Program-made: the position numbers and the translations under genes
Notes under the pieces: generated by a model
The model's database searches: none
Told to the model about the DNA's origin: nothing
The model's input: the letters and a program-made list of their open reading frames with translations, nothing else
Origin: JBAYNS01 sp041678625
Lineage (GTDB): Bacteria > Patescibacteriota > Gracilibacteria > Peribacterales > Peribacteraceae
Direction of reading: 5' to 3'
Assembly: GCA_041678625.1 (NCBI GenBank)
Contig: JBAYNS010000019.1
Coordinates: 1-14,452 of the forward strand
DNA length: 14,452 bases
Shown: piece by piece, positions 5,542-12,191 of the stretch
Layout of the letters: every line of letters begins with the position of its first letter
Numbering within the stretch: the stretch's first letter is position 1

Positions 5542-6525
5542 CTACCGTCCGAACCGTAGAATGTTGCCGCGAGGCAAATACATCAACGTGAGTTCTGTAT
5601 CGGATACGTCCACGATGGCGTACACGAATTGCTCGTCATCCTCATCAACAATGAGGTACGGCCCCTCAGTTCCTTCTTCCGCAAGAGGGGATTCGTCTGT
5701 CAGTGCAAACGTTCCACTGGCATTTTCTTCATTATCGTAAAAATCCTTTTTCGTCTCTCCGACAAATTCCATCTGGTACTGGGCATCATCGAGCGATGTC
5801 CACATACCTTGCAGGAGCGCGGAAATATCAGGCGTATCAACGAATGTTATCGTATTTACGATAGCATCGAAGGTATCAAACCATTCCTGTGCAGGTTCTG
5901 CTCCCTCACCTTGTGCAAGCATTTGGTAGAAATCTGCTTGTTTTTCAAATTCCCGGATCAAGCTTTCGCCACAGTTCTCCGGGTCACGCGTGAAGTACTC
6001 CGGCGCACTTTGCACAACTGCTTCTTGCGGAGCAGAGAGCGTGATGACAATCAGATTGGAATTATGGAAAAAGTAGAGCTTGCGTTCGAAAGTGATATCA
6101 CAAACGTCAAAACGACCAAGCACCATAAACTGCTGTGCATACGCGTCTTCAACTCTTACAACTTTTTTTGATTCTTCCAGTGCAAAATCAACACTCTCTC
6201 CGTAGTTTCCTCTTTTTAGTGCTTCCAGATTCTTCAAAGAAGTCTCTTTGTTGTATCCCATAGCGCCTTCAAATGAATCGATAGGTTCTACAAGCACTGA
6301 AAGCTGCATTTGCCCCTCATCCTCACCATTCAAAGAAACACTGTATGGATATTGGAACGAAAATCCTCCATTTACATCGTCGTAGTATTGCCAGAGATCT
6401 TCTTCACGCTCGATGGCTTTTGCCTGGCCGCTTTCGTTGAATTCTTTCTCGGCATCAGAAATTGGTTGTTGAGCGCAACCAGAGAGCAGGAATAAGGCAC
6501 AGAGCAATAGAGGTATTTTATTCAT
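5542..6525 (-). CDS. Lipoprotein with PsbP-like region and C-terminal beta-rich domain
   Basis: The protein has 327 residues from ATG at 6525. It opens with a lipoprotein signal peptide: Met-Asn-Lys, a hydrophobic stretch, and lipobox LSGC with the lipidated Cys17. The mature protein would be tethered to the outer face of the membrane. Residues about 45-215 (GGFSFQYPYSVSL at the start, ending in TFDAIVNTITF) have the layout of the PsbP-like fold often found in small bacterial lipoproteins. The last ~100 residues (GMWTSLDDAQYQMEF to LMYLPRGNILRF) look like a separate small beta-barrel, lipocalin-like, with alternating polar strands. No enzymatic motif is seen. A TTG start 21 nt upstream (6546) is rejected because the predicted transcription start lies at about 6545. 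The gene converges with gap. Function unknown; surface binding or stress-related roles are guesses. Confidence 0.75.
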   Translation of the reverse strand: MNKIPLLLCALFLLSGCAQQPISDAEKEFNESGQAKAIEREEDLWQYYDDVNGGFSFQYPYSVSLNGEDEGQMQLSVLVEPIDSFEGAMGYNKETSLKNLEALKRGNYGESVDFALEESKKVVRVEDAYAQQFMVLGRFDVCDITFERKLYFFHNSNLIVITLSAPQEAVVQSAPEYFTRDPENCGESLIREFEKQADFYQMLAQGEGAEPAQEWFDTFDAIVNTITFVDTPDISALLQGMWTSLDDAQYQMEFVGETKKDFYDNEENASGTFALTDESPLAEEGTEGPYLIVDEDDEQFVYAIVDVSDTELTLMYLPRGNILRFGR

Positions 6526-6551
6526 AAAAAGTAATGGAATGGACAAATGCT

Positions 6552-6560
6552 AGTATAGCA
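6552..6560 (-). promoter_or_regulatory. extended -10 promoter of the PsbP-like lipoprotein gene
   Basis: On the minus strand TGC directly precedes TATACT (5 of 6 to consensus), forming an extended -10 element; no good -35 is seen. Transcription would start near 6545, about 20 nt before the ATG at 6525. No Shine-Dalgarno fits in that leader. Confidence 0.55.
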
Positions 6561-6676
6561 AAGCATCTGGATGGAGAATTATATTCTCGAGTTCAAAAGC
6601 ATATTTTCATTCGTCTTCCGCGCACACGAATCCGAACCCATCGGTCCAGGCGATCATTCATGAAATCGAGCATCTC

Positions 6677-7324
6677 TTACTCCATCAGATCACGAAAATA
6701 ATCTTCATCCATGCCGTTCTGAGCACCTTCCTGCAATTGCTTCAAGAGCTTCTCGGCCTCTTCCTGCGTCACATCGAGCGGTTCAGGTTCGGTAGGAGCA
6801 GCGCCGCCCTCTACCGTGTCGAACATATTCTCAAATTCCAGAGCTGCAGAAAGATCGGTAAATGTCACATCCTTTGGCTTGGTAAGAAGTGATTCATCAA
6901 CTTTCCACTTCACGCATTTCATTTGTTGGTTGGAAAGAACATCGGCTAATTCCTGATCGGTACCGGGTCCAAAAGCACCGGTATCTGCCGCCTGTTCGGG
7001 ATCGTACTTCATGGAGAATGCCTGACCGTTTCCCCATACGTGCACGTATTCGCCATCATTGAGAATATGACTCGTCATAGTACCGCCCTCGTGGACAACG
7101 GTGTTATCCATGCGCATACGCAGACCCGAGATGTACAGATCGGTATCGATTTTTCCTCCATGTTCATTCATCGAAAGAGTGCAGTGGGCATTGCCGATGC
7201 GACCGCTGATGTAGTCCTCCATAGAGATGGGTATTCCCGCAGAACCGCTTCCAGAGAGAACGTATACGGCACCTGCAATTACAACAGCACCACCGATAAC
7301 GCTGACAAGGACAGTTTTCTTCAT
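6677..7324 (-). CDS. Membrane-anchored protein with two conserved-looking cysteines, function unknown
   Basis: The protein has 215 residues from ATG at 7324. Residues 1-23 are an N-terminal anchor or uncleaved signal (MKKTVLVSVIGGAVVIAGAVYVL); the rest is predicted outside the cell. The body has a beta-rich pattern: AHCTLSMNEHGGKIDTDLYI (47-66), RMRMD, then MTSHILNDGEYVHVWGNG (83-100) and FSMKYD, ending in KCVKWKVDES and DVTFTDLS. Cys48 and Cys137 are the only cysteines and could form a disulfide. Short anchored proteins with this order (Cys, a 'dg-YvyvW' block, then Cys-x-x-W and F-DLS) are, in my recollection, common in Patescibacteria; the fold resembles LolA-like lipid-binding sheets, which is speculation. 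The tail (180-215) is acidic with a likely helix. An upstream TTG at 7351 coincides with the predicted transcription start and is rejected. Confidence 0.75.
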   Translation of the reverse strand: MKKTVLVSVIGGAVVIAGAVYVLSGSGSAGIPISMEDYISGRIGNAHCTLSMNEHGGKIDTDLYISGLRMRMDNTVVHEGGTMTSHILNDGEYVHVWGNGQAFSMKYDPEQAADTGAFGPGTDQELADVLSNQQMKCVKWKVDESLLTKPKDVTFTDLSAALEFENMFDTVEGGAAPTEPEPLDVTQEEAEKLLKQLQEGAQNGMDEDYFRDLME

Positions 7325-7356
7325 GATGAATACAGGGGAAAGAGTAGACAACCAGC

Positions 7357-7385
7357 AGTATACACTTTTGCTATATCACGCAGAA
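7357..7385 (-). promoter_or_regulatory. promoter of the two-cysteine membrane protein gene
   Basis: A good -10 box TATACT (7357-7362) lies 17 bp from a poor -35 (TTCTGC, 7380-7385) on the minus strand. Predicted start of transcription is near 7350, giving a leader of about 26 nt before the ATG at 7324 without a Shine-Dalgarno. Confidence 0.45.
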
Positions 7386-7399
7386 TATTTTGAGGTTGG

Positions 7400-7473
7400 C
7401 TTGGCGTACTGGCCACTCCGTCGTCCTCCAGCGTATGCGGGACGGGGCTACGGAAGGGCAGGCGCGATTCGAA
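7400..7473 (+). repeat. copy B of the intergenic hairpin repeat family
   Basis: The order of blocks is ttggcgtactgg, then a variable stretch, then gcgtatgcggg, then ggctacggaaggg and ggcgcgattcg. The blocks match copies C and D in order and orientation. It lies between two divergent genes. Read on the plus strand it spells a GYGRAGAIR-like peptide, the same as in copies C and D, which is a reading artefact of the repeat. Confidence 0.75.
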
Positions 7474-7535
7474 AGTACGCTCTTCGGAATAGTGAACAGC
7501 TATCGAACGAAGTTGATGTGTGATACTGTATCCTC

Positions 7536-7934
7536 ATGAAAGGATTTCACGCCGATATCGAAAAAGAAACACTGGAGAACAAAAATTTCCGCAAGGTTTT
7601 GTATACCGGTAAGCACAGCCAGTTGGTGCTGATGCGCCTGAAGCCCAATGAAGAAATCGGGATGGAAGTTCATTCGGAAAATGATCAATTTTTCCGCTTT
7701 GAAAGTGGAGAGGGGAAATGCATCATCGATGGGAATGAGTATGCAGTTCGTGACGGTTCGGCAATCGTTGTGCCAGCCGGCGCGCAGCATAACATTATAA
7801 ATACCTCCGGTACTGAGGATCTAAAGCTCTATACGATCTATTCTCCGGCGCATCACAAGGATGGCATCGTCCGGGCCACCAAAGAAGAAGCAGAGGCCAA
7901 CGATGAAGAATTCGATGGAGTTGCATCCGAATAA
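7536..7934 (+). CDS. Small single-domain cupin protein
   Basis: The protein has 132 residues and is a single conserved beta-barrel. Cupin motif 2 is textbook: G74-SAIVV-P80-A-G82-AQ-H85-NII-N89. Motif 1 is GMEVHSENDQFFRFESGEGK (42-61): His46 is kept, but the second His of the usual HxH is Glu48 and the usual Glu is Gln51, so metal binding is altered, as in many small bacterial cupins. The TIYSPAHHKDG stretch after the barrel and the Lys/Glu-rich tail are typical of a widely spread uncharacterised cupin group. The reaction or ligand is unknown; a cytoplasmic location is likely since there is no signal peptide. No Shine-Dalgarno precedes the ATG; a GATACT at 7522-7527 could make the mRNA almost leaderless, but no matching -35 was found. 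It appears to be monocistronic. Confidence 0.9.
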   Translation: MKGFHADIEKETLENKNFRKVLYTGKHSQLVLMRLKPNEEIGMEVHSENDQFFRFESGEGKCIIDGNEYAVRDGSAIVVPAGAQHNIINTSGTEDLKLYTIYSPAHHKDGIVRATKEEAEANDEEFDGVASE

Positions 7935-8103
7935 CACAAGTACCCTCCAAAAACTCACCAGATTGAATATCCGCATTGAAGACCTTCGTGATGTTGTATG
8001 GCATTGTAAATGCAGATTGTTGGGCAGTATGCAGAACGCACATGTCAATGGAAATGAAGATCAGTGCATTAGCAATATCGATTCCCCTCGCTTTGTAGGT
8101 AAG

Positions 8104-8132
8104 TTGTCAATTCTGCAAAATAAGCGTATACT
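8104..8132 (+). promoter_or_regulatory. sigma-70-type promoter of the GNAT-like gene
   Basis: TTGTCA (8104-8109, 5 of 6) and TATACT (8127-8132, 5 of 6) are separated by exactly 17 bp. Transcription would start near 8139, leaving a leader of about 17 nt before the ATG at 8156, with no Shine-Dalgarno. Confidence 0.8.
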
Positions 8133-8155
8133 ATTAATAGTAAAAGCTTGTTGTC

Positions 8156-9130
8156 ATGACTGATATTAATAGAGAAAAACCAGTTGAATATACTCAAGAG
8201 GCCCCAGAGGCCAGTCTTTCTCCAGGGATAATACGAACGCGCGAATCGATGGATGAGACTGTGAACAAGCCGCTAAGTGCTTTATTGAAGGAAAAATTGG
8301 ATGGTATCGCGCAAGTCAATGTTATTGAAACCGGAAACCCGAATCGTGAAACCTTACGAATTGATGTCACCGATTATGAGCGATGGAATTCACGCGAGAC
8401 TGCAGAGACGATAGTCCCAATTCTTGCCCCGGTTCTCCAGCAATTCTATGAGGACAGTCCAGAACATCCTTTTGATATGCAAAAAGATGTGATCGATGAT
8501 CCTGACGGAAGCGATTATTGTCTTTGTGATCAGTTGTTTTTGACCGCTAATAATCAGCAAGCCGATGGTTTTGCGATGCTCAAGAAACTGGGAGATACCC
8601 CAAAAGACCATGTTCCGGTTATATTGTTACAACTTATTTCCATAGAAGCTGGTGCCCACTATAAAGGATCGGGTAAAGCTTTATGCAATCTTATACGGGA
8701 TCAGAACCCCAATGCTGCTTTGGTCAGTGCAACGCATACGCCTGCGATGGTTTCTGTGATACGTGGGATTCAAGCTCGTGATGAACATGTCTATTTTTGC
8801 GGTGATCGTATCGATGAACAGGATGATCCAGATGGAGACAGGTATCATAGGATTCGTGAGGATGCGGAAGAGATGTATAGAGATTATCTAAGAGCGGATC
8901 CCGATTGGTATAATAACATACCGCATTACGATACTGGCGATTTACAGACCGTTAATTATGGCTCCGCTAGCATGCCGTGGACCGATGAACACGTATGGAA
9001 CTCAGACGACACGTCCCGCGCAGCTGATGTTTTTAGAAAATTACGTCGGTGGGTTGTGGAAAACGGCCATCAAGACCAAGCTATTTTCGGCATGCTAACG
9101 AGTATTCCTGCACAATCTGTCACTAAGTGA
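8156..9130 (+). CDS. Uncharacterised protein with a possible divergent GNAT-like core
   Basis: The protein has 324 residues, is rich in acidic residues, and has no signal peptide or membrane segment, so it is probably cytoplasmic. I do not recognise the whole protein. Residues 156-207 recall the acetyl-CoA-binding core of GNAT acetyltransferases: a hydrophobic strand (VILLQLISIEAG), then HYKGSGKALCNLI in place of the usual R/Q-x-x-G-x-G/A loop and helix, then NAALVSATHTPAMVSVIRGI, which resembles the next strand and the segment before the acceptor site. The N-terminal ~80 residues look poorly ordered, and the acidic block around 216-260 (DRIDEQDDPDGDRYHRI) is unusual for a GNAT. The ATG at 8156 is supported by a strong promoter 17 nt upstream of it. 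Repeat copy C begins at the base after its TGA. Confidence 0.65.
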   Translation: MTDINREKPVEYTQEAPEASLSPGIIRTRESMDETVNKPLSALLKEKLDGIAQVNVIETGNPNRETLRIDVTDYERWNSRETAETIVPILAPVLQQFYEDSPEHPFDMQKDVIDDPDGSDYCLCDQLFLTANNQQADGFAMLKKLGDTPKDHVPVILLQLISIEAGAHYKGSGKALCNLIRDQNPNAALVSATHTPAMVSVIRGIQARDEHVYFCGDRIDEQDDPDGDRYHRIREDAEEMYRDYLRADPDWYNNIPHYDTGDLQTVNYGSASMPWTDEHVWNSDDTSRAADVFRKLRRWVVENGHQDQAIFGMLTSIPAQSVTK

Positions 9131-9203
9131 TTTGACTCGATGTACTGGATCCTCCTTCGCCCCGCGAATGCGGGGCTACGGAAGGGCGGGCGCGATTCGG
9201 ACA
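9131..9203 (+). repeat. copy C of the intergenic hairpin repeat family
   Basis: It starts directly after the TGA of the preceding gene. The blocks are tgtactgg, cctccttcg, gcgaatgcgggg, ctacggaaggg and gcgcgattcggac. The core is a perfect 7-bp hairpin GCCCCGC (9159-9165) / GCGGGGC (9170-9176), with an outer CCTTC (9154-9158) / GAAGG (9181-9185) pair. It creates a spurious upstream TTG start (9132) for the next gene. Confidence 0.8.
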
Positions 9204-9227
9204 TTTACAATGGACAAGGAGTATAGT
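9198..9227 (+). promoter_or_regulatory. possible promoter of the cysteine-rich protein gene, using the end of repeat C
   Basis: TATAGT (9222-9227) lies 18 bp after CGGACA (9198-9203, 4 of 6 to the -35 consensus), which is the last six bases of repeat copy C. Transcription would start near 9234, about 33 nt before the preferred ATG at 9267. Confidence 0.35.
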
Positions 9228-9266
9228 GATAGACGTTCATTCAGCTCATTTATTTCAAAAAATTAT

Positions 9267-9656
9267 ATGCGCAAAATGATACTGTACGTCTTCATTATTT
9301 TATTCATTATTTGTGCAGCCGGAATTGCATTGGGCTTTTTCTATTCATCTTTACCGGGACATCATCCGCAAGAAAGTAGGCAAGCATGCGAGAGCGTGGG
9401 TGGGGAGTGGTCCGATGAGCAAAACGCGTGTCTTTTATCATACAAAGAAGGTGGCGAACTCTGTACGGACGGAGGCCAATGTATCAGTGGAATTTGTTTT
9501 CCGCCGGTATTATCCGATGAGCAAAAAATAGCTCTTACACACGGATCTATCAAAAACATCATTGGAACATGTTATGCAGATGAATTTGCCTCTGGATGTG
9601 TCAAACAAGTCATCATGGGCACAGTTTCAAAAGAGTCACTCTGTTTGGATAATTAA
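9267..9656 (+). CDS. Small secreted cysteine-rich protein
   Basis: From ATG 9267 the protein has 129 residues. It begins MRKMILYVF and continues through a long hydrophobic stretch to about residue 27, which is a signal peptide or single membrane anchor. The outer part carries eight cysteines, in ACESVGGEW, NACLLSY, GELCTDGGQCISGICF, GTCYAD, SGCVK and SLCLD. The spacing C-x5-C-x4-C with 'DGGQC-SG-C' recalls small disulfide-bonded domains of extracellular proteins; likely four disulfides. No known enzyme motif is visible. An alternative ATG at 9210 would add 19 residues before the anchor; a TTG at 9132 lies inside repeat C and would add repeat-derived residues, so it is rejected. I prefer 9267 because the possible promoter ends at 9227. 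Downstream lies a stretch without a plus-strand gene. Confidence 0.65.
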   Translation: MRKMILYVFIILFIICAAGIALGFFYSSLPGHHPQESRQACESVGGEWSDEQNACLLSYKEGGELCTDGGQCISGICFPPVLSDEQKIALTHGSIKNIIGTCYADEFASGCVKQVIMGTVSKESLCLDN

Positions 9657-9786
9657 TCATTCAATTGAATTAGTTCTTCAATACCCAATGTCTGAAATAA
9701 GCAAAACCTAAAACCAAGAATTGATTAATGAAGCCACAATTGGTTCCTCGGGCTGGGTGTTTTATAAAATCCGTTTTGGATGTACG
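9657..9786. other. intergenic stretch without recognisable features
   Basis: An AT-rich stretch follows the cysteine-rich gene. Nothing recognisable as a gene, RNA or promoter is seen on either strand. With the adjoining phage-like fragment it makes the 330-base gap between two genes (9657-9986). Confidence 0.5.
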
Positions 9787-9987
9787 TATTGCAGGCAATT
9801 ATGTGATACTCGTAGATTCAATCAAATTATGTTGCCGGATTATTCTCACTGCGAATGGATCAGCACGCACTTCGCTTTCTCTGGATTTATAGGCTTCCTC
9901 TTGTCGTTTTAAAAAACCCACGCTCATACCTTTCAGGATGGCGTGGGTGAGGAATTTCTCTTGATAAAGAAGAGCTTCACGGGTTTC
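9787..9987 (-). pseudogene. Remnant resembling the C-terminal part of an HK97-family phage prohead protease
   Basis: On the minus strand one frame is free of stops from the end of the SLH protein gene down to a TAA at 9799-9801. It reads VETREALLYQEKF, then LTHAILKGMSVGF (from about 9954), then a charged stretch, then ADPFAVRIIRQHNLIESTSIT, the TAA, and LPAIRTS. In HK97-type prohead proteases (peptidase U35) a G-(M/L/I)-S-x-GF motif holds the catalytic Ser and is followed by '(E/D)LxExSxVxxPAN'. Here KGMSVGF matches the first, and NLIESTSIT-stop-LPA matches the second with a stop inside it. The catalytic His region is missing. Only 42 codons follow the single in-frame ATG (9927), so this is most likely a degraded phage or prophage piece. 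The intrinsic terminator of the SLH gene overlaps it. Confidence 0.55.
9911..9948 (-). terminator. intrinsic terminator downstream of the CARDB-SLH protein gene
   Basis: On the minus strand ACCCACGC (9941-9948) pairs with GCGTGGGT (9916-9923), and the interior can pair further (CATCCT with AGG-ATG, one bulge). A run of six T follows (9911-9916). It lies about 40 nt after the stop at 9987. The same bases encode THAILKGMSVGF of the phage-like fragment, so the terminator may have been recruited from coding sequence. Confidence 0.8.
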
Positions 9988-12134
9988 TACGACGGGTAGT
10001 AGGGATTTCCATCTCGTGAAGCGCAGTTGTTTGTTTCGTCGCTCTCGGTAATGGTGGTGCTGCCGTTATACGATTGGTCGAGACACACATGCATGACGTA
10101 TGGGATATTTGGCAGATACCCGAGGTCAAAATAGTAATGCCGCTTTCCGTCCGCAGCCATCGGTGCCATCAGGCGGTATTGGATAGTGTTTGATTCCACA
10201 AGGCCGTTGTACGTTAACCATACTTTAATGTATGTCTGCTCGGTACTTGCTCCGCCTAAATTATGTGCCAGCATTTCCATGGAGGTTTTTCCGGACATCT
10301 CAATACTAAGGTAAGTAGAATCTACTATGAAATTCGGTAGGACAGCTGCCTGTGCAGGAGCCGGTTGGGGAACGGGATCCGGTTCCGGGTTGGGCTCTGC
10401 CGCTGTTACTGTGAACACGACGGTATTGCAGTTGTTCGATCCATTACTTTCCGCAAAATCCGGATTCATATTCACGCAAATGCGTATCTTATGTGTTCCC
10501 TCGCTTGCGATCCAGTCGACCGAAGGAGAGGCACCGACATTGTTCCAATCCACGGATTCGGTTGATCCACTAGGGAGAGCGGAGACGTGCAGCAGCGCAT
10601 CATCCGAAACGCGCCAGTAGTCGTATATGCCGTCGTTTCCAACGTCAATGCTCAAATAGGCCAATGTCGGAACGTCTGAGTCTCCTCCTACGTTTTGAAT
10701 TGATGCTAGGAAACTATAGTCACTTCTTGCAGACATATTGGGAGTGGGCACAATTTCAGTGACGATGTAGTCCGGCAATATTGTTTCAGGTTCAGGGTCC
10801 GTGTTCTGATTCTGGGGTGCATTTTGGGCTGGTTGATTATTCGGTTGCGCTGGTATTGGATTTGGAGTGGCTTGCGGAGCTGCGCTCGAACTGTTTGCAG
10901 TTCCGAATGGGAATGAGGACGGAGCGGCCGCATGAGAAGCCGAATTTCCTCCGGAAGCTTGCGCAGGTTGCATATTCTCAAGTTTCTCCAGCAGGCGATA
11001 CATAATGAGCGCTGCCTGTGCTCGATTCAATTGATCGTCTGGACCGAAATTCCCGTTCGGGTAGCCGGTCATAATCTCGGCAGCACGCAATACCACAGAG
11101 GCTTCGTATGCGTGATTGGTAGAAGGAACATCTGTGTAGGCCGGCATTGATGCCACAACTTCTCCTTCAGTCATCCCGATGATATCCAGGAGCTCACTCT
11201 CGAGTATTCTGTATGTGAGCATGGCGGTAGTTGCCCGTGATGCGGAGGCATCAGGTAAAAAGAGGAGTTCGGCATCAATGCGATCGTTGTTGAGCAGTGC
11301 GCAGAGAGGTGTGTATGCATAATGTTGATGTGGCACATCGTCAAAGGACTGTTCGCAACTGGAAGGCACCGTTGTCATGATCTGTGTGTGTCGCAATATT
11401 CTGTAAAGAAGGGTTACTAATTGCCCTCGTGTTACAGGGTCGTCGGCACCAAATCTTCCATCATCATATCCTTTCACAATGCCAAGCCTTGCTTGTTCCC
11501 GGATTGCCACTGCAGCCCAATCAGGCAGAGTATCGCTGAATGTTACTTCATTGTTGGAATCGGTTTGTTCTTCCGGAGTATTTTCTAAAGAAGACGAGGA
11601 CGAAGAAGCGGCAACATCTCCTATACTGAACGCAAAATCCACGCAGTTGTTTTCCTGATTGGCGTCATTCAAAAATCCCTGTTGCTGCTCGCTCTGTGGA
11701 AGCCCTGCGCACACCATTGCGCGGTGATTCCCGGGAACGGCTTCCCAGTCGACGGATTGTACGCTGCCCCACGTAATGAGGTGATGACCTCCCGCTGCGA
11801 GTCGTGTAACCGATCTGCGTTCGCCGACAACGTCCATGCTGCCGTTGTCTCCTTCATCAATAAACAGTTGCACGGCAGAAGAACTGTCTGTCCGTACCGA
11901 GGAAATATTTCGTACATTTGCGAGAAATGTGTACGAATGATGCGCTTCCATCGGGAATGGCCGTACAGAGATTTCATCGACGGTGAAATCTGGGAGAATT
12001 GTAGTGTCTACATTTGCTGCAAACCGCATGTTCTGCTGTTGCGCAAGTGCGATACAAGCAAAAAGAAGATATGTTCCAAGCAAGAGTTGGAACTTGGGGC
12101 GGGCATACTGCCGCAAGGCATTTTTTCTTTTCAT
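9987..12134 (-). CDS. Secreted surface protein: three CARDB-like modules around three SLH repeats
   Basis: The protein has 715 residues. A basic N-terminus and hydrophobic stretch (FQLLLGTYLLFACIALA, 15-31) form a signal peptide. Module order: CARDB-like 1 (47-172, LPDFTVDEISV to ENNCVDFAF), a Ser/Glu linker with six serines in a row (173-197), SLH 1 (198-247, with GIVKGYDDGRFGADDPVTRGQL), a weaker SLH 2 (264-312), SLH 3 (333-385, GYPNGNFGPDDQLNRAQ), a Pro/Gln/Asn-rich linker (390-450), CARDB-like 2 (453-578, LPDYIVTEI to SNNCNTVVFTV), a Pro-Glu linker, and CARDB-like 3 (599-705, LPNFIVDS to ETNNCAS). SLH repeats usually tether proteins to cell-wall polymers, while CARDB is an Ig-like adhesion module. 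Each CARDB copy ends in a similar N-N-C motif. SLH repeats in the middle rather than at an end is uncommon. It has its own promoter and terminator. Confidence 0.88.
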   Translation of the reverse strand: MKRKNALRQYARPKFQLLLGTYLLFACIALAQQQNMRFAANVDTTILPDFTVDEISVRPFPMEAHHSYTFLANVRNISSVRTDSSSAVQLFIDEGDNGSMDVVGERRSVTRLAAGGHHLITWGSVQSVDWEAVPGNHRAMVCAGLPQSEQQQGFLNDANQENNCVDFAFSIGDVAASSSSSSLENTPEEQTDSNNEVTFSDTLPDWAAVAIREQARLGIVKGYDDGRFGADDPVTRGQLVTLLYRILRHTQIMTTVPSSCEQSFDDVPHQHYAYTPLCALLNNDRIDAELLFLPDASASRATTAMLTYRILESELLDIIGMTEGEVVASMPAYTDVPSTNHAYEASVVLRAAEIMTGYPNGNFGPDDQLNRAQAALIMYRLLEKLENMQPAQASGGNSASHAAAPSSFPFGTANSSSAAPQATPNPIPAQPNNQPAQNAPQNQNTDPEPETILPDYIVTEIVPTPNMSARSDYSFLASIQNVGGDSDVPTLAYLSIDVGNDGIYDYWRVSDDALLHVSALPSGSTESVDWNNVGASPSVDWIASEGTHKIRICVNMNPDFAESNGSNNCNTVVFTVTAAEPNPEPDPVPQPAPAQAAVLPNFIVDSTYLSIEMSGKTSMEMLAHNLGGASTEQTYIKVWLTYNGLVESNTIQYRLMAPMAADGKRHYYFDLGYLPNIPYVMHVCLDQSYNGSTTITESDETNNCASRDGNPYYPS

Positions 12135-12161
12135 ATGGTGATGTGGGTATTATCCGTTAAT

Positions 12162-12190
12162 ATTATACAAAATAAATATGTATTTTGCAA
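12162..12190 (-). promoter_or_regulatory. sigma-70-type promoter of the CARDB-SLH protein gene
   Basis: On the minus strand TTGCAA (12185-12190, 5 of 6) and a perfect TATAAT (12162-12167) are separated by 17 bp. Transcription would start near 12155, about 20 nt before the ATG at 12134, with no Shine-Dalgarno. The -35 box lies right beside repeat copy D. Confidence 0.85.
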
Positions 12191-12191
12191 G

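Noticed and set aside
6525..6546. TTG at 6546 as start of the PsbP-like lipoprotein
   Set aside because: It would bury the signal peptide behind extra residues and lies at or upstream of the predicted transcription start; ATG 6525 gives a normal lipoprotein signal.
7861..8163. 100-codon ORF overlapping the cupin end and the GNAT-like promoter
   Set aside because: It overlaps the cupin gene out of frame, contains a strong promoter for the next gene near its end, and its product has no recognisable domain.
9131..9203. tRNA-like remnant: the repeat's gcgcgattcg(g/a)a resembles the complement of a tRNA T-arm
   Set aside because: No acceptor stem, anticodon arm or CCA-side pairing could be found in any of the four copies; the likeness is limited to about ten bases.
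9721..9912. 63-codon plus-strand ORF with several cysteines
   Set aside because: The minus strand over the same bases reads as a phage protease fragment with recognisable motifs; the plus-strand frame is better explained as its shadow.
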